Assembly (NCBI RefSeq): GCF_000346755.1
Contig: NZ_ANNV01000172.1
Location: 1 to 37,896, forward strand
Direction of reading: 5' to 3'
Length of the DNA stretch: 37,896 nucleotides
Source of the DNA: Pseudomonas sp. CBZ-4
GTDB taxonomy: Bacteria; Pseudomonadota; Gammaproteobacteria; Pseudomonadales; Pseudomonadaceae
Made by a program: the position numbers and the translations under genes. Below, piece by piece: positions 1-11,400 of this stretch; position 1 is the first letter of the stretch; every line of letters starts with the position of its first letter. Under the pieces are notes generated by a model. The model did not search any database. It was not told where the DNA came from and saw nothing but the letters and a program-made list of their open reading frames with translations.

Positions 1-40
1 CCGAGGTGATGCTATCGCAGGCAAGCCAGCTCCCACAGGG
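1..40. repeat. Partial REP-type palindromic element
   Basis: The window opens inside a repeat: the right arm GCAGGCAAGCCAGCTCCCAC is present and matches the right arms of the elements at 7063-7171, 12728-12830, 24793-24884 and 30223-30296. The left arm would lie before base 1. The following 41-210 is a leader for the MoxR operon with no gene that I can see. Confidence 0.8.
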
Positions 41-210
41 ACCGAGCCACACCAGCAGAATTTACGTCCTACACACAAAAATCCTACAAGTTTTCCTAAA
101 AATACCCCGCGCGCCGTTAGTCGCCACACCCCGCGATGCATTAAAGTAAGCCTCCCTAGCCCGGCGTTCTGACTCGACCCCAGGGCGCACCTCTCCAGGA
201 ACCGTCATCG

Positions 211-1170
<960 letters not shown>

Positions 1171-1175
1171 ACCCC

Positions 1176-2108
1176 ATGAACGCAAGCGATGGCATCCGCG
1201 TCACCCTCAGCGAATTGATCGAGATGCGCCATCGCGTGCGCGAAGTGCAGCTGTTTTCCACGCCCAGCCAGCGCAGCCCGCTGATCGGCCTGCACCACTC
1301 CAAGCTGCGCGGGCGTGGCGTCGACTTCGACCAGGTGCGCGTGTACCAGGCGGGCGACGATGTGCGCACCATCGACTGGCGCGTCACCGCACGCACCCAG
1401 GAGCCGCACACCAAGCTGTTCCATGAAGAGCGCGAGCGGCCGATCTTTATCATGGTCGAGCAAAGCTGCCGGCTGTTTTTCGGCTCCGGGCAAATGTTCA
1501 AATCGGTACTGGCCGCCCAGGCGGCGAGCCTGATCGGCTGGGCGGCGCTGGGGCATAACGACCGCGTCGGCGGGCTGGTGTTTGGCGACAACGAGCACTA
1601 CGAAATCAAACCCCGCCGTAGCAAGCAAAGCCTGCTGCAACTGCTCAACCGCCTGGTGCGCGTCAACCAGAGCCTGAACACCGAAAGCCACCCCGAAGCC
1701 GATGCCCTGGGCATGGCCTTGCGCCGTGGCCGTGAAGTCTTGCGCCCCGGCAGCCTGGTGATCGTGATCTGCGACGAGCGCGCCCTGACCGAAGGCGCCG
1801 AGCAGCAACTGAGCCTGTTGTCGCGCCATTGCGACCTGCTGCTATTGCCGATCTCCGACCCGCTGGACCACGCCCTGCCCGCCGCCGGGCTGCTGCGTTT
1901 TGCGCAACGCGGCGCGCTGCTTGAACTGGATACGCTGAACTACGATTTGCGCCAGGCCTACAAAGCCCAGGCCGAAGCGCGCATCGCCCGCTGGGAATTG
2001 CTCGCGCAAAAACTGCGGGTGCTGCTGATGCCCTTGAGCACCCAGAGCGAAATGGTCGAGCAACTGCGTGAATACCTCAACCCGCAGCGTCCGGTGAAAA
2101 AGCAATGA
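1176..2108 (+). CDS. DUF58 domain protein
   Basis: A 310-residue DUF58 protein, the usual partner of MoxR ATPases. The family hallmark is visible: a GRGVDFDQVR...GDDVRTIDWRVTAR block near residues 47-75, followed by the HEERERP and FIMVEQS strand that begins a vWA-like fold. I chose the ATG at 1176 (MNASDG); an in-frame TTG at 1167 would overlap the moxR stop but is a poorer start. No signal peptide or membrane segment is evident, so a cytoplasmic or membrane-associated adaptor role is likely. No strong Shine-Dalgarno precedes it, which suggests translational coupling to moxR. The biochemical function of the family is not known. Confidence 0.9.
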   Translation: MNASDGIRVTLSELIEMRHRVREVQLFSTPSQRSPLIGLHHSKLRGRGVDFDQVRVYQAGDDVRTIDWRVTARTQEPHTKLFHEERERPIFIMVEQSCRLFFGSGQMFKSVLAAQAASLIGWAALGHNDRVGGLVFGDNEHYEIKPRRSKQSLLQLLNRLVRVNQSLNTESHPEADALGMALRRGREVLRPGSLVIVICDERALTEGAEQQLSLLSRHCDLLLLPISDPLDHALPAAGLLRFAQRGALLELDTLNYDLRQAYKAQAEARIARWELLAQKLRVLLMPLSTQSEMVEQLREYLNPQRPVKKQ

Positions 2109-2599
2109 GCAGCCTGGACCAACTGCAACCGCTGATCGCCCCGCCGGCCATCGGCTTCTGGCCGCCTGCGCCGGGCTGGTGGCTGTTGTTGCTGCTGCTC
2201 CCGCTGCTTGGCTGGGGGCTGTGGTCGCTGCGGCGCTTCCTGCCGGCGCGGCGCCCGGTGGCCCGTGCCGAACAACCGCTGGACCCGTTGCGCATTGCCG
2301 CCCTCGCGGAATTGGCGCTGATGCCCAAACCCTACGACGGCGCCCCAGCCGGCGCCTGGCTGCAACAACTCAATGGCCTGCTCAAGCGCCTGTGCCGCAA
2401 CGACTACCCCTACAGCCAGAGCCACACCCTCAACGGCCGCAAATGGCTGGCGTTTCTCGACAACCGCTGCCCCGCCGCGGGCCTCACCCGTTGGATGGTG
2501 CTGGTGGAGGGCGCCTATAAACCCGAATGCAAACTCGACGACAAGGCCATCGCCGGCCTGACCCAAGCCGTCGACACCTGGATCCGCAAACATGTTTGA
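2105..2599 (+). CDS. DUF4381 membrane protein
   Basis: A 164-residue protein with one clear membrane segment (about residues 20-45, WPPAPGWWLLLLLLPLLGWG...) followed by a basic stretch and a soluble domain containing NGLLKRLCRNDYPY and GRKWLAFLD. This layout and its place between DUF58 and vWA genes are typical of DUF4381 proteins of Bat-type operons. Its ATG overlaps the DUF58 stop by four bases (ATGA), and its end overlaps the next start, so the cluster is one translationally coupled unit. It is probably an inner-membrane subunit of the MoxR-vWA system; no enzymatic motif is visible. Confidence 0.85.
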   Translation: MSSLDQLQPLIAPPAIGFWPPAPGWWLLLLLLPLLGWGLWSLRRFLPARRPVARAEQPLDPLRIAALAELALMPKPYDGAPAGAWLQQLNGLLKRLCRNDYPYSQSHTLNGRKWLAFLDNRCPAAGLTRWMVLVEGAYKPECKLDDKAIAGLTQAVDTWIRKHV

Positions 2600-3680
2600 G
2601 TTCGCCTGGCCGTGGATCTTCGCCCTGCTGCCATTGCCCTGGCTGATGCGCCTCGTGCTGCCGGTGGCCGACAGCGGCGAGCCCGCGTTGAAAGTCAGCT
2701 ACCTGGGCGACCTCGAAAGCCTGGCCCGTCGCCGCGCCCGCGTGAACCTGCCGGGCTGGCGCCAGCAAGCGCCGTTCGTGGTCCTGTGGCTGTTGTTGCT
2801 GACCGCCGCCGCGCGCCCGGAATGGCTCGGCGAACCGCTGCCGATTGCCGCCAGCGGCCGCGACCTGCTGGTGGCGGTGGACGTGTCCGGCTCCATGGAT
2901 TTCCCCGACATGCACTGGCAGGACGACGACATCAGCCGCCTGAGCCTGGTCAAACACTTGCTCGGCGACTTCCTTGAGGAGCGCGAAGGCGACCGCGTCG
3001 GCCTGATCCTCTTCGGCAGCCAGGCCTACCTGCAAGCGCCGCTGACCTTCGACCGCCGCACCGTGCGCACCTGGCTGGATGAAGCGCGCATCGGCATAGC
3101 CGGCAAAAACACCGCCATCGGCGACGCCATCGGCCTGGCCCTCAAACGCTTGCGCCAGCGCCCGGCACAAAGCCGCGTACTGATTCTGGTGACCGACGGC
3201 GCCAACAACGCCGGGCAGATCGACCCGCTCACCGCCGCGCGCCTGGCCGCCGAAGAAGGCGTAAAGATCTACCCCATCGGCATTGGCGCCGACCCCGAGC
3301 AAACCGGTTCCCTGGGCATCCTTGGCGTCAACCCGAGCCTGGACCTCGACGAGCCGGCGCTCAAGGCCATCGCCCAGGCCACCGGCGGCCAGTACTTCCG
3401 TGCCCGCGACGGCGAAGAACTGCAAACCATCAAGGACACCCTCGACCAGCTCGAGCCGGTCGAACAACAACCGACCCAGGCCCGACCGGCGCAGGCGCTG
3501 TACAGCGGCCCGCTGGCCCTGGCGCTGATCCTGAGCCTGTTGCTGGTGGTCCAGGAGCGCTGGCCGAACAACGCCCTGCAACGGCTGTTCAACAAACTTT
3601 CGAGCAAGGGGATCTTCCTGCAACAGCACCCCGAATGGCGCAAGCGCCTGCAACGCCTGCGTTTGCGGAGGCGGCGATGA
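2592..3680 (+). CDS. vWA-domain membrane protein, BatA-like
   Basis: A 362-residue inner-membrane protein with a von Willebrand A domain. Membrane segments lie near residues 5-24 and 60-75. The domain begins at DLLVAVDVSGSMDFPD, giving a complete MIDAS metal site (D97, S99, S101). Later vWA elements include RVGLILFGSQAY, the NTAIGDAIGLA threonine loop and LILVTDGANNAG. A further hydrophobic segment is followed by a very basic C-terminal tail. In Bat operons this protein pairs with a second vWA protein and is thought to be acted on by the MoxR ATPase. It starts inside the end of the DUF4381 gene and overlaps the next gene by four bases. Confidence 0.92.
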   Translation: MFEFAWPWIFALLPLPWLMRLVLPVADSGEPALKVSYLGDLESLARRRARVNLPGWRQQAPFVVLWLLLLTAAARPEWLGEPLPIAASGRDLLVAVDVSGSMDFPDMHWQDDDISRLSLVKHLLGDFLEEREGDRVGLILFGSQAYLQAPLTFDRRTVRTWLDEARIGIAGKNTAIGDAIGLALKRLRQRPAQSRVLILVTDGANNAGQIDPLTAARLAAEEGVKIYPIGIGADPEQTGSLGILGVNPSLDLDEPALKAIAQATGGQYFRARDGEELQTIKDTLDQLEPVEQQPTQARPAQALYSGPLALALILSLLLVVQERWPNNALQRLFNKLSSKGIFLQQHPEWRKRLQRLRLRRRR

Positions 3681-5416
3681 TCGACCTGTGGCCGCATTGG
3701 TTCCGCCCCTGGTGGCTGTTGCTGCTGCCGTTGCTCGGCTGGCTGCTGTGGCAACTGTGGCATCGGCAGAAACGCGCCGGGCGCTGGCAGATGATCCTGC
3801 CGCCGGCCTTCCATGCCGTGTTGCTCAGTGGTGGCAACGGCCGCGAAAGCAAATCGCCGTGGGTAGTGCTGGGCATCGCCTGGCTGCTGGCCGTGTTGGC
3901 ACTGCTGGGGCCGAGCTGGCAGCGGGTTGAACAGTCCAGTCAAAAACCGTCCGACCCGTTGGTGGTGTTGCTGGAACTGACCCCGGAAATGCTCGCCACC
4001 GACAGCCCGCCCAACCGCCTGGAACAGGCGCGGCGCAAGCTCTACGACTTGTTGCAGGCGCGCAGCGACGCGCAAACCGCCATCGTCGTGTATGCCGGCA
4101 GCGCCCACACGCTGGTGCCGCTGTCGGACGACCTGGCCACCAGCCGCAACCTGCTGGAAGCCCTGCGCCCGTCGATCATGCCCGAGCCCGGCCATCGTGC
4201 CGACCTGGCGGTGGAAAAAGCCCTGGACCTGCTCAAGCGTGGCGGCCTCGGCCAGGGACGCCTGCTGCTGATCGGCTCGTCGCTGTCCAAACAGGAGCGC
4301 CAGGGCATTCGCCTGCTGCTGCAAAGCGCGCAATCGCCGAGCCTGTCGATCCTCGGCATCGGCAGCCGCGAAGGCACGCCCGTGACCCAGGAAAGCGGCG
4401 AATTCCTCAAGGACGAACAGGGCGCGATCCTCGTGCCGCGCCTCGACAGCCCGACCCTCAAGGCCTTCGCCAACGAAATGGGCGGCCGCTACCGTGCCGC
4501 GCGCCTGGATGACAAGGACCTGCGCCAGCTCGGCGTGCTCGACCCGCCGCAAGCCCTGCGCGACGACGGCCAGCGCCTGCACCTCGACACCTGGGCCGAC
4601 CAGGGTTACTGGCTGCTGCTGCCCTTGCTGCTGCTGGCCGCCTGTGCCGGGCGGCGCGGCTGGTTGTTCTGCCTGCCGCTGTTGCTCCTGGTCGCGCCAC
4701 AACCCAGCTATGCCTTCGAGTGGCAGGACCTGTGGCTGCGCCCCGACCAGCAAGGCCAGTACCTGCTCAAGCAAAAACGCCCCGCCGAAGCCGCCGAACA
4801 CTTTCAAGACCCGCAATGGCAAGGCGTGGCGCTGTACGAAGCCGGCAACTACGCCGAAGCGATCAAACGCTTTGCCGAAGGCAATGACGCCTACGCCCAC
4901 TACAATCGAGGCAATGCGCTGGCCAGGTCCGGTGAACTGGAAGCCGCCATCGACGCCTACGAACAGGCTCTGGAAGCCCAGCCCGACCTGCAGCCGGCGC
5001 TGAAAAACAAAGCCCTGCTGGAAATCCTGATGCAGGAGCAAACGCAGCCGGAACCTGAAAAACCGGCAAAGAACGAAGATGACGAAACCACCCAACCCGG
5101 CCAAACTGCGCAACCGGGCGCCAGCGGGCAAAACGCCACGGGTGGCGAGCAATCGTCCCAAGGCCAGGGCGAAGCCGGCACCGGCGATACCCAGACCGGC
5201 GCCACGCCCCACCCCGGTGGCAACGAAGTCCCGGGCAGCGAATTGGGGGATGAGCAAACCACCACCCCGCCGCTGCGCCCCAACGACGCCAGCCTCGACG
5301 GTGAACACCGCCAGGCCCTGGAACAATGGTTGCGGGAGATCCCCGACAACCCCGGCGAACTGCTGCGCCGCAAATTCTGGTACGAACAGCAACAACATCA
5401 GGACAAGACTCGATGA
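3677..5416 (+). CDS. vWA and TPR membrane protein, BatB/BatC-like
   Basis: A 579-residue protein fusing a BatB-like vWA domain with a BatC-like TPR region. The N-terminus has membrane segments (about residues 9-26 and 60-76), followed by the vWA fold. At the expected MIDAS position it reads LLELTPEM rather than DxSxS, so metal binding is doubtful. A membrane pair near 310-345 precedes TPR-like repeats (about 355-448, e.g. HYNRGNALARSGELEAAIDAY) and a low-complexity Q/G/T/E-rich linker. The C-terminal block QWLREIPDNPGELLRRKFWY is conserved in the family. The start at 3677 is preceded by GGAGG and overlaps the previous stop as ATGA; the in-frame ATG at 3635 lies inside the previous gene and is less likely. 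Confidence 0.9.
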   Translation: MIDLWPHWFRPWWLLLLPLLGWLLWQLWHRQKRAGRWQMILPPAFHAVLLSGGNGRESKSPWVVLGIAWLLAVLALLGPSWQRVEQSSQKPSDPLVVLLELTPEMLATDSPPNRLEQARRKLYDLLQARSDAQTAIVVYAGSAHTLVPLSDDLATSRNLLEALRPSIMPEPGHRADLAVEKALDLLKRGGLGQGRLLLIGSSLSKQERQGIRLLLQSAQSPSLSILGIGSREGTPVTQESGEFLKDEQGAILVPRLDSPTLKAFANEMGGRYRAARLDDKDLRQLGVLDPPQALRDDGQRLHLDTWADQGYWLLLPLLLLAACAGRRGWLFCLPLLLLVAPQPSYAFEWQDLWLRPDQQGQYLLKQKRPAEAAEHFQDPQWQGVALYEAGNYAEAIKRFAEGNDAYAHYNRGNALARSGELEAAIDAYEQALEAQPDLQPALKNKALLEILMQEQTQPEPEKPAKNEDDETTQPGQTAQPGASGQNATGGEQSSQGQGEAGTGDTQTGATPHPGGNEVPGSELGDEQTTTPPLRPNDASLDGEHRQALEQWLREIPDNPGELLRRKFWYEQQQHQDKTR

Positions 5417-7053
5417 GCCGCCGCCCCACCCTACTGCTTCTGCTCGCGTTATCGGCAGGCCACGCCCAGGCGGCGAACCTGGTCGCCAGCGTTGACCGCA
5501 GCCGCCTCAACTCTGGGGAAACGGTGGAACTGACGGTGGAATCCAGCGACGTCACCCAGTTCGGCAAACCCGACCTGTCGCCCCTGGAGGCGCAGTTCGA
5601 AGTCAGCGGCACCCGCCAGCTCAACCAACTCACCACCCTCGGCGGTGACAACCACGCGACCACGCGCTGGATCATCACCCTGCTGCCCAAGGAAAACGGC
5701 ACCGTGGTGATCCCGCCGCTGCAAGTGGGCGAGTACTCGACCCAACCCATCAGCCTGCAAGTGGTGGAGACCGCCAGCCAGAACACCAACGCCGAACTGG
5801 CGCCGGTGTTTGTCGAAGCCAACCTCGACCAGAGCAGCGTGTATGTGCAGGCCCAGGCCCTGCTGACGGTGCGCGTGTACCACTCGGTGTCGCTGTATGA
5901 CGACAGCAGCCTCACCCCATTGCGCATTGCCGACGCCCGGGTCGAGCAACTGGGCGAGTCGCGCACCTACGAAAAAGTCATCAACAGCATCCGCCACGGC
6001 GTGATCGAGACCCGCTACGCGATCTACCCGCAACACAGCGGCGTACTGGATATTCCGGCGCAGACCTTCAGCGCCACCTTGGTCGAATCACGCCCGCCCC
6101 AGGAAAACACCCTGCAAGGCACCAAGCCCGGCAAGTTGATCCACGTCAGCTCGGCGCCGCTGCCACTGACGGTCAAGCCCAAGCCGGAGCTATACCCCGC
6201 CGACACACCGTGGCTGCCCGCGCGCAGCCTGACCCTCGACGAAAGCTGGAACCCCGAGCCGGAGCATGTGCAGATCGGCGACTCACTGACCCGCAGCCTC
6301 ACGGTCAAGGCCGAAGGCCTGTCCAGCGCGCAGCTCCCGGCCCTGCCCAGCAGCGAGATCAGCGGCCTGCGCCGCTACCCGGACCAACCGGTGCTCGCCA
6401 ACCAGACCAATGACCGTGGCCTGATCGGCAGCCGCGAAGACCGCGAAGCCCTGGTGCCCAACCGCGTCGGCCCACTGGAACTGCCTGCGGTGGAAGTGGT
6501 GTGGTGGAACACCCACGAAGACCACCTTGAGCGCACCAGCCTGCCGGCACGCACCCTGCAAGTGGCCAATAACCCAAGCCTGGTGGTGGATACACCTGCC
6601 ACGCCCACCGTCATCACTGCGCCGGACGACAGCCGCCTGTGGTTGTGGCAACTGAGCACGCTGATCCTGGCCTGCACCACCTTGCTGGGCTTTGGCCTCT
6701 GGTGGCGTGCGCGCCGGCAACCGGCCGTACTGCGCGCCGCACAAACCGGCCCGAGCCCGCGCACCCTGCTTGACGACCTCAAGCGCGCCACCCAGGCCAA
6801 CGACCCCCAGGCCACCCGCCAGGCCCTCGACGCCTGGGCGCGGCAGCAACCGGAAACCCTGGCCGAGATGGCCGCGCGGTTTATCCCGCTGTCCGACGCA
6901 TTGGACGGCCTGAACGGCGCGCTCTACAGCGAAAGCGGCCAGTACTGGCTGGGTGAAGAGCTGTGGCGCGCGGTAAAAGCCATCCCAATGGCCGAACGCG
7001 AAGCCGACCCCACCACCGACACCACCAGCCTGCCACCGCTCTACCCCAAGTAA
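5413..7053 (+). CDS. BatD-like protein
   Basis: A 546-residue BatD-type protein. The start at 5413 gives a clear signal peptide (MSRRPTLLLLLALSAGHAQA, likely cut after residue 20). A long periplasmic beta-rich region follows, opening with the family-typical NLVASVDRSRLNSGETVEL. One membrane segment lies near residues 407-431 (LWLWQLSTLILACTTLLGFG), with a short cytoplasmic C-terminus. The gene overlaps the previous one by ATGA and closes the MoxR-vWA operon. BatD proteins are linked to envelope stress tolerance in other bacteria, but the molecular role is unclear. No terminator with a T-run follows; the palindromic repeat at 7063 may serve. Confidence 0.9.
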   Translation: MSRRPTLLLLLALSAGHAQAANLVASVDRSRLNSGETVELTVESSDVTQFGKPDLSPLEAQFEVSGTRQLNQLTTLGGDNHATTRWIITLLPKENGTVVIPPLQVGEYSTQPISLQVVETASQNTNAELAPVFVEANLDQSSVYVQAQALLTVRVYHSVSLYDDSSLTPLRIADARVEQLGESRTYEKVINSIRHGVIETRYAIYPQHSGVLDIPAQTFSATLVESRPPQENTLQGTKPGKLIHVSSAPLPLTVKPKPELYPADTPWLPARSLTLDESWNPEPEHVQIGDSLTRSLTVKAEGLSSAQLPALPSSEISGLRRYPDQPVLANQTNDRGLIGSREDREALVPNRVGPLELPAVEVVWWNTHEDHLERTSLPARTLQVANNPSLVVDTPATPTVITAPDDSRLWLWQLSTLILACTTLLGFGLWWRARRQPAVLRAAQTGPSPRTLLDDLKRATQANDPQATRQALDAWARQQPETLAEMAARFIPLSDALDGLNGALYSESGQYWLGEELWRAVKAIPMAEREADPTTDTTSLPPLYPK

Positions 7054-7062
7054 CCGCTAAAC

Positions 7063-7171
7063 CCTGTGGGAGCTGGCTTGCCTGCGATCGCATCACCTCG
7101 GTATCTCTGACAAACCGAGGCGCCTGCATCGCAGGCAAGCCAGCTCCCACACAAGCCAGCTCCCACAGGGG
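7063..7171. repeat. REP-type inverted repeat doublet with extra third arm
   Basis: The left arm (GTGGGAGCTGGCTTGCCTGC) and right arm (GCAGGCAAGCCAGCTCCCAC) form a long imperfect hairpin. The loop contains its own stem CCTCGGT...ACCGAGG. The right arm is followed at once by a second copy of AAGCCAGCTCCCACA, so one arm is duplicated. It lies between batD and sbcD on the same strand. Confidence 0.85.
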
Positions 7172-7231
7172 GCGATGTGTGCGCAATACAGGTAAACTCC
7201 CCTCCTTTTCATCTTCTCCAGGGAGTTTGCC

Positions 7232-8473
7232 TTGCGTCTGTTCCACACCTCCGACTGGCACCTTGGGCAAAACCTGCATGGCCAGGAACGCGATTACGAA
7301 CACGCCTGTTTCCTCGACTGGCTGCTGGGCCAACTGAAGACCCAGCGCCCGGACGCGCTGCTGATCGCCGGTGATATCTTCGACACCGTCAACCCGCCGC
7401 TCAAGGCCCAGGAACGGCTGTATGACTTCATCATCAGCGCCCACGAACAAAACCCCAACCTCACCATCGTGATGATCGCCGGCAACCACGACTCCGGCTC
7501 GCGCATCGAATTGCCCGCGCCGTTGATGCGGCGCCTGCGCACCCATGCCCTCGGTCGCGTGTTGTGGCTGGATGACGGTCAACTGGATGCCGAGCGCCTG
7601 CTGATCCCGTTGCCGGATGCCAAGGGCAAGATCGCCGCCTGGTGCCTGGCGCTGCCGTTCCTGCGCCCGGCAGAAGTCACCGGGGCACACTTGGGTGACG
7701 ATTACCTGCGTGGTATCGGCCAGGTACATGAGTGGTTAATCGCCGCTGCGAATGCCAAGCGCAAGAAGGGCCAGGCGCTGATCGCCATTAGCCACGCGCA
7801 CATGGCCGGTGGTTCGGTGTCGGAGGACTCCGAGCGCAGCCTGATCATCGGCAACGCCGAGGCACTGCCGGCCAACCTGTTCGATAGAAGTGTCGGCTAC
7901 GTTGCCCTCGGCCATTTGCACAAGCCGCAAAAGGTCAACGGTGAGGAACGCATTCGCTACAGCGGCTCGCCGATTCCGCTGTCGTTTTCCGAAATCGGCT
8001 ACAAGCACCAGATCCTCGACGTGACCTTCCAGGGTCAAGCCCTGGTGAGCGTCGAACCGCTGCTGATCCCCCGCTCGGTCGACCTGCAACGCCTGGAAGC
8101 TGCGCCTCTGGCGGATATCCTCAAGACATTGGCCGAGCTGCCCGACATCGACCTGCTCGCCGAAACCCAGCGCCACCCCTGGCTGGAAGTGCGCGTGCGC
8201 CTCGACGAGCCCCAGCCGGACCTGCGCCAGCAAATCGAAACCGCCCTGCAAGGCAAGGCCGTGCGCCTGGTGCGCATCGCCGCCGAATACGCCGGCAACG
8301 GCGCGCGCGAGGAAGAAGGCGAAGCGCGCCTGATCGAACTCGACCAACTCACCCCCCAGGAACTGTTCAGCCGCGCCTGGCAGGACAGTTACGGCAGTGA
8401 CGTGGATGAACAGACCCTGAAGGACTTCGCCGTGCTGCTCCACGAAGTGCAACACGCGGAGGAACAAGCATGA
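7232..8473 (+). CDS. sbcD: Nuclease SbcCD subunit D
   Basis: A 413-residue Mre11-like metallophosphoesterase, the nuclease subunit of SbcCD, which trims hairpins and blocked double-strand ends. The metal-binding motifs are in order: DWH (D8, H10), GDIFD (D48), GNHDS (N85, H86), a SHAHMAGG block near residue 188 and GHLHKP near 227. The reading frame starts at a TTG (7232) preceded by a well-placed GGGAG; the MRLFHTSDWHLGQ start is the family consensus, so the TTG start is convincing. It overlaps sbcC by four bases. Length is normal. Confidence 0.96.
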   Translation: MRLFHTSDWHLGQNLHGQERDYEHACFLDWLLGQLKTQRPDALLIAGDIFDTVNPPLKAQERLYDFIISAHEQNPNLTIVMIAGNHDSGSRIELPAPLMRRLRTHALGRVLWLDDGQLDAERLLIPLPDAKGKIAAWCLALPFLRPAEVTGAHLGDDYLRGIGQVHEWLIAAANAKRKKGQALIAISHAHMAGGSVSEDSERSLIIGNAEALPANLFDRSVGYVALGHLHKPQKVNGEERIRYSGSPIPLSFSEIGYKHQILDVTFQGQALVSVEPLLIPRSVDLQRLEAAPLADILKTLAELPDIDLLAETQRHPWLEVRVRLDEPQPDLRQQIETALQGKAVRLVRIAAEYAGNGAREEEGEARLIELDQLTPQELFSRAWQDSYGSDVDEQTLKDFAVLLHEVQHAEEQA

Positions 8474-11400
8474 AAATCCTCGCCATCCGCCTGAAAAACC
8501 TGGCCTCCCTGGCCGGCCCGTTTGAAATCGACTTTACCGCCGAACCGCTGGCCAGTGCCGGCTTGTTCGCCATCACCGGGCCGACCGGCGCTGGTAAAAG
8601 CACCCTGCTCGATGCGCTGTGCCTGGCGTTGTTTGGCGCCGTGCCGCGCCTGGGCGACACCGGCCAGGCGAAGATGCCCGATGCCGACAGCGACATTTCC
8701 ATCGGCGACCCGCGCACCCTGCTGCGACGGGGCACCGGTGGCGGTTATGCCGAAGTGGATTTCGTCGGCGTCAACGGCCGCCGCTACCGTGCGCGCTGGG
8801 AAGCCAATCGCGCCCGCGACAAGGCCAGCGGCAAGCTGCAGAACAGCCGCCAAAGCCTGATCGACCTGGACAGCGACCAACTGCTCGCCAGCCAGAAAAC
8901 CGAATACAAGACCCAGTTGGAACTGGCCCTGGGCCTGAACTTCGAACAGTTCACCCGCGCCGTATTGCTGGCCCAGAGCGAATTCAGTGCCTTCCTCAAG
9001 GCCAACGACAACGAACGCAGCGAGCTGCTGGAAAAACTCACCGATACCGCGCTGTACACCCAGCTCGGCCGCCGTGCGTTCGACAAGGCCAAGGACGCCA
9101 AGGACGCCCACCGGCAGCTGCAAGACCAGGCCACCGGCGTGGTGCCCCTGGCCCCCGAAGCCCGTGCGGAGCTGGATCAACAGTTCAATGAGGCCCAGCA
9201 ACAGTTCAAGACCCAGCAGGCCCAGCTCAAGCAACTTGAGGCGCAGCAAGCCTGGCTCAAGGAACTGCGCGAATGGCAGGAACGCCAGCTCAGCGCTACC
9301 GAACAGCTCCAGCGCGCCCAGGCCGACTGGGAAAACCACGGCCCGCAACGCCAGGACCTCAGCCGCCTGGACCAGCTGGCACCACAACGCCATCACTTCG
9401 CTCGCCAGGCGGAACTCAGCCAGGCGTTGGCGCCGTTGGCCACGCAGATTCAGCAACACATCGAACAGCAAGCGGCGCTGAACACCCGCCAGGAACAGGC
9501 CCGGCAACAGCAGGCAACCGCGCACACCGCCCTGGCCGACGCCCTGAACAACCAGGGCGACGCCGTGCCCTTGCTGCGCCAGGCATTCGAAGCACAAAGC
9601 ACCCTCGCCCACTTGACCAGGGACCTGGCCAAACGCACCGAGGACCAATTGCAACACGAGCACGCCTGCACCGAAGGGCAGGCCCTGCTCAACGGCTTGC
9701 TGGAGAAACAAAGCCAGGTTGCCGAACGCCTGCAACGCTTGGCCGCAGGTCTTGAGCGCAGCAGTGCCCTGGCGCCGTTGAGCGATGCCTGGACGGTTTA
9801 CCGCGAGCGTCTGCAACACCTGATGCTGATCGGCAATCGCCTGAACAAAGGCCAGGCCGAGCTGCCCCAGCTGGAAGAGCGCGCCACCACCGCCGCCGAA
9901 CGCTTCACCCGGCAGCGCGAAGCCCTCGACCTGCTGTACCAGGAAGCCGGCGCCGAACCCCATGCGGTGGCCGAACAGATTCAGCTGCTGGCCAGTCTGC
10001 TGCAAGACAATCGCAAGCAACAACGGGCCTTTGAGGACCTTGCGCGCCTATGGGACAGCCAGCGGCAGCTGGATCAACAGTCGACCGCACTCACGCAAAA
10101 ACTGGCCGATGCGCAACTGCAACGTGAACAACTGAACCAAGCGGGCTTGCAAACCAAGGCTGAACTGACCGTTGCCGAACAAACCCTGGCGGTGACCAGG
10201 CAATTGCTGGAACGCCAACGCCTGGCCCGCAGCGCCAGTGTCGAGGAGTTGCGCGAGCGGTTGCAGGATGACCAGCCCTGCCCGGTGTGCGGCAGCCATG
10301 AACATCCGTATCACCAGCCCGAAGCCCTGCTGCAAAGCCTCGGCCGCCATGACGACAACGAAGAGGCGGCGGCGCAGAAAGCCGTCGACACCCTCAAGGA
10401 AAAACTCAACGAGCTGCGCGGCGAAGTCGGCGGCTTGATCGCCCAGCAGAAAGAATTCCTGCAACAGCAGGAGCACCTGGCTACGCAACAGCAAGCCCTG
10501 GCGCCCAGCCTGGACGCGCACCCGTTATCCGCTTCGTTGTTCAATCAGGAGCAGGCCAAGCGCAGCGACTGGCTGGCCCAGCAACTCGGCCAACTGACCC
10601 AAAGCATCACCCAGGATGAACACCGCCAAGGCGCCCTGCTCAACCTGCAACAAAACGCCGGGCGCTTGCAGCAACAACTGCAAGCCGCCCAGGACGCCAG
10701 CCAGCAGGCCCGGCAATTGCTGGTGGACCAGCAACGGGAGTTGTCCAGCGACCGCGAGCGCCTCGACGAAGAACTCAACGCCTTCGCCAGCCTGTTGCCC
10801 GCCGATACCCTGGACGGCTTGCGCAAGGAGCCTGCGGCCACCTTCATGCAACTGGACCAACAGGTCAGCCAGCGTCTTGAGCAACTGGGCCACCAGCGCG
10901 ATGAACTGGCCGAACAACAGGAACGCCAACAGGCCATCGAGAAACAACAGACCCACCAGCAACATCGCCAGCAGCAACTGGATGGCTTGCTGGTGCAGGT
11001 CAGCGAACTGGCCACCCAGCAACAGGCTGCACAGGCAACCCTCAGCGCCCTGCTTGGCGAACACACCAGCGCCGAACACTGGCAGCAGCAACTGGAGCTG
11101 GCCGTGACCCAGTCGCGCCAAAGCGAGGCCGATGCCAGCCAGCAATTGCAGGACACCCGCAATGGCTTGGTGCAACTGGCCGCCGACCTCAAGGCCCAAC
11201 AGGAACGCCAAACCGCGCTGCAAGCCGAGCAACAGCACCTCGACACCCGCATCAGCGAATGGCGCGCCCTGCATCCCGAGTTGGACGACAGCGGCCTCAA
11301 CCGCCTGCTGGCCTTCGATGAGGCGCAGGTCAGTGCGCTGCGCCAGCAGTTGCAGCACAGCGAAAAAGCCGTCGAACAAGCCCAGGTCCTGCTGCAAGAA

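Noticed and set aside
3269..5398. 709-codon minus-strand open frame opposite the vWA/TPR genes
   Set aside because: Antisense shadow caused by high third-position GC. The protein is low-complexity with no motif, while the plus strand carries intact overlapping Bat genes.
7063..7171. Possible CRISPR-like repeats
   Set aside because: The units are inverted arms of a REP element, not regularly spaced direct repeats with unique spacers, and no cas gene is present.
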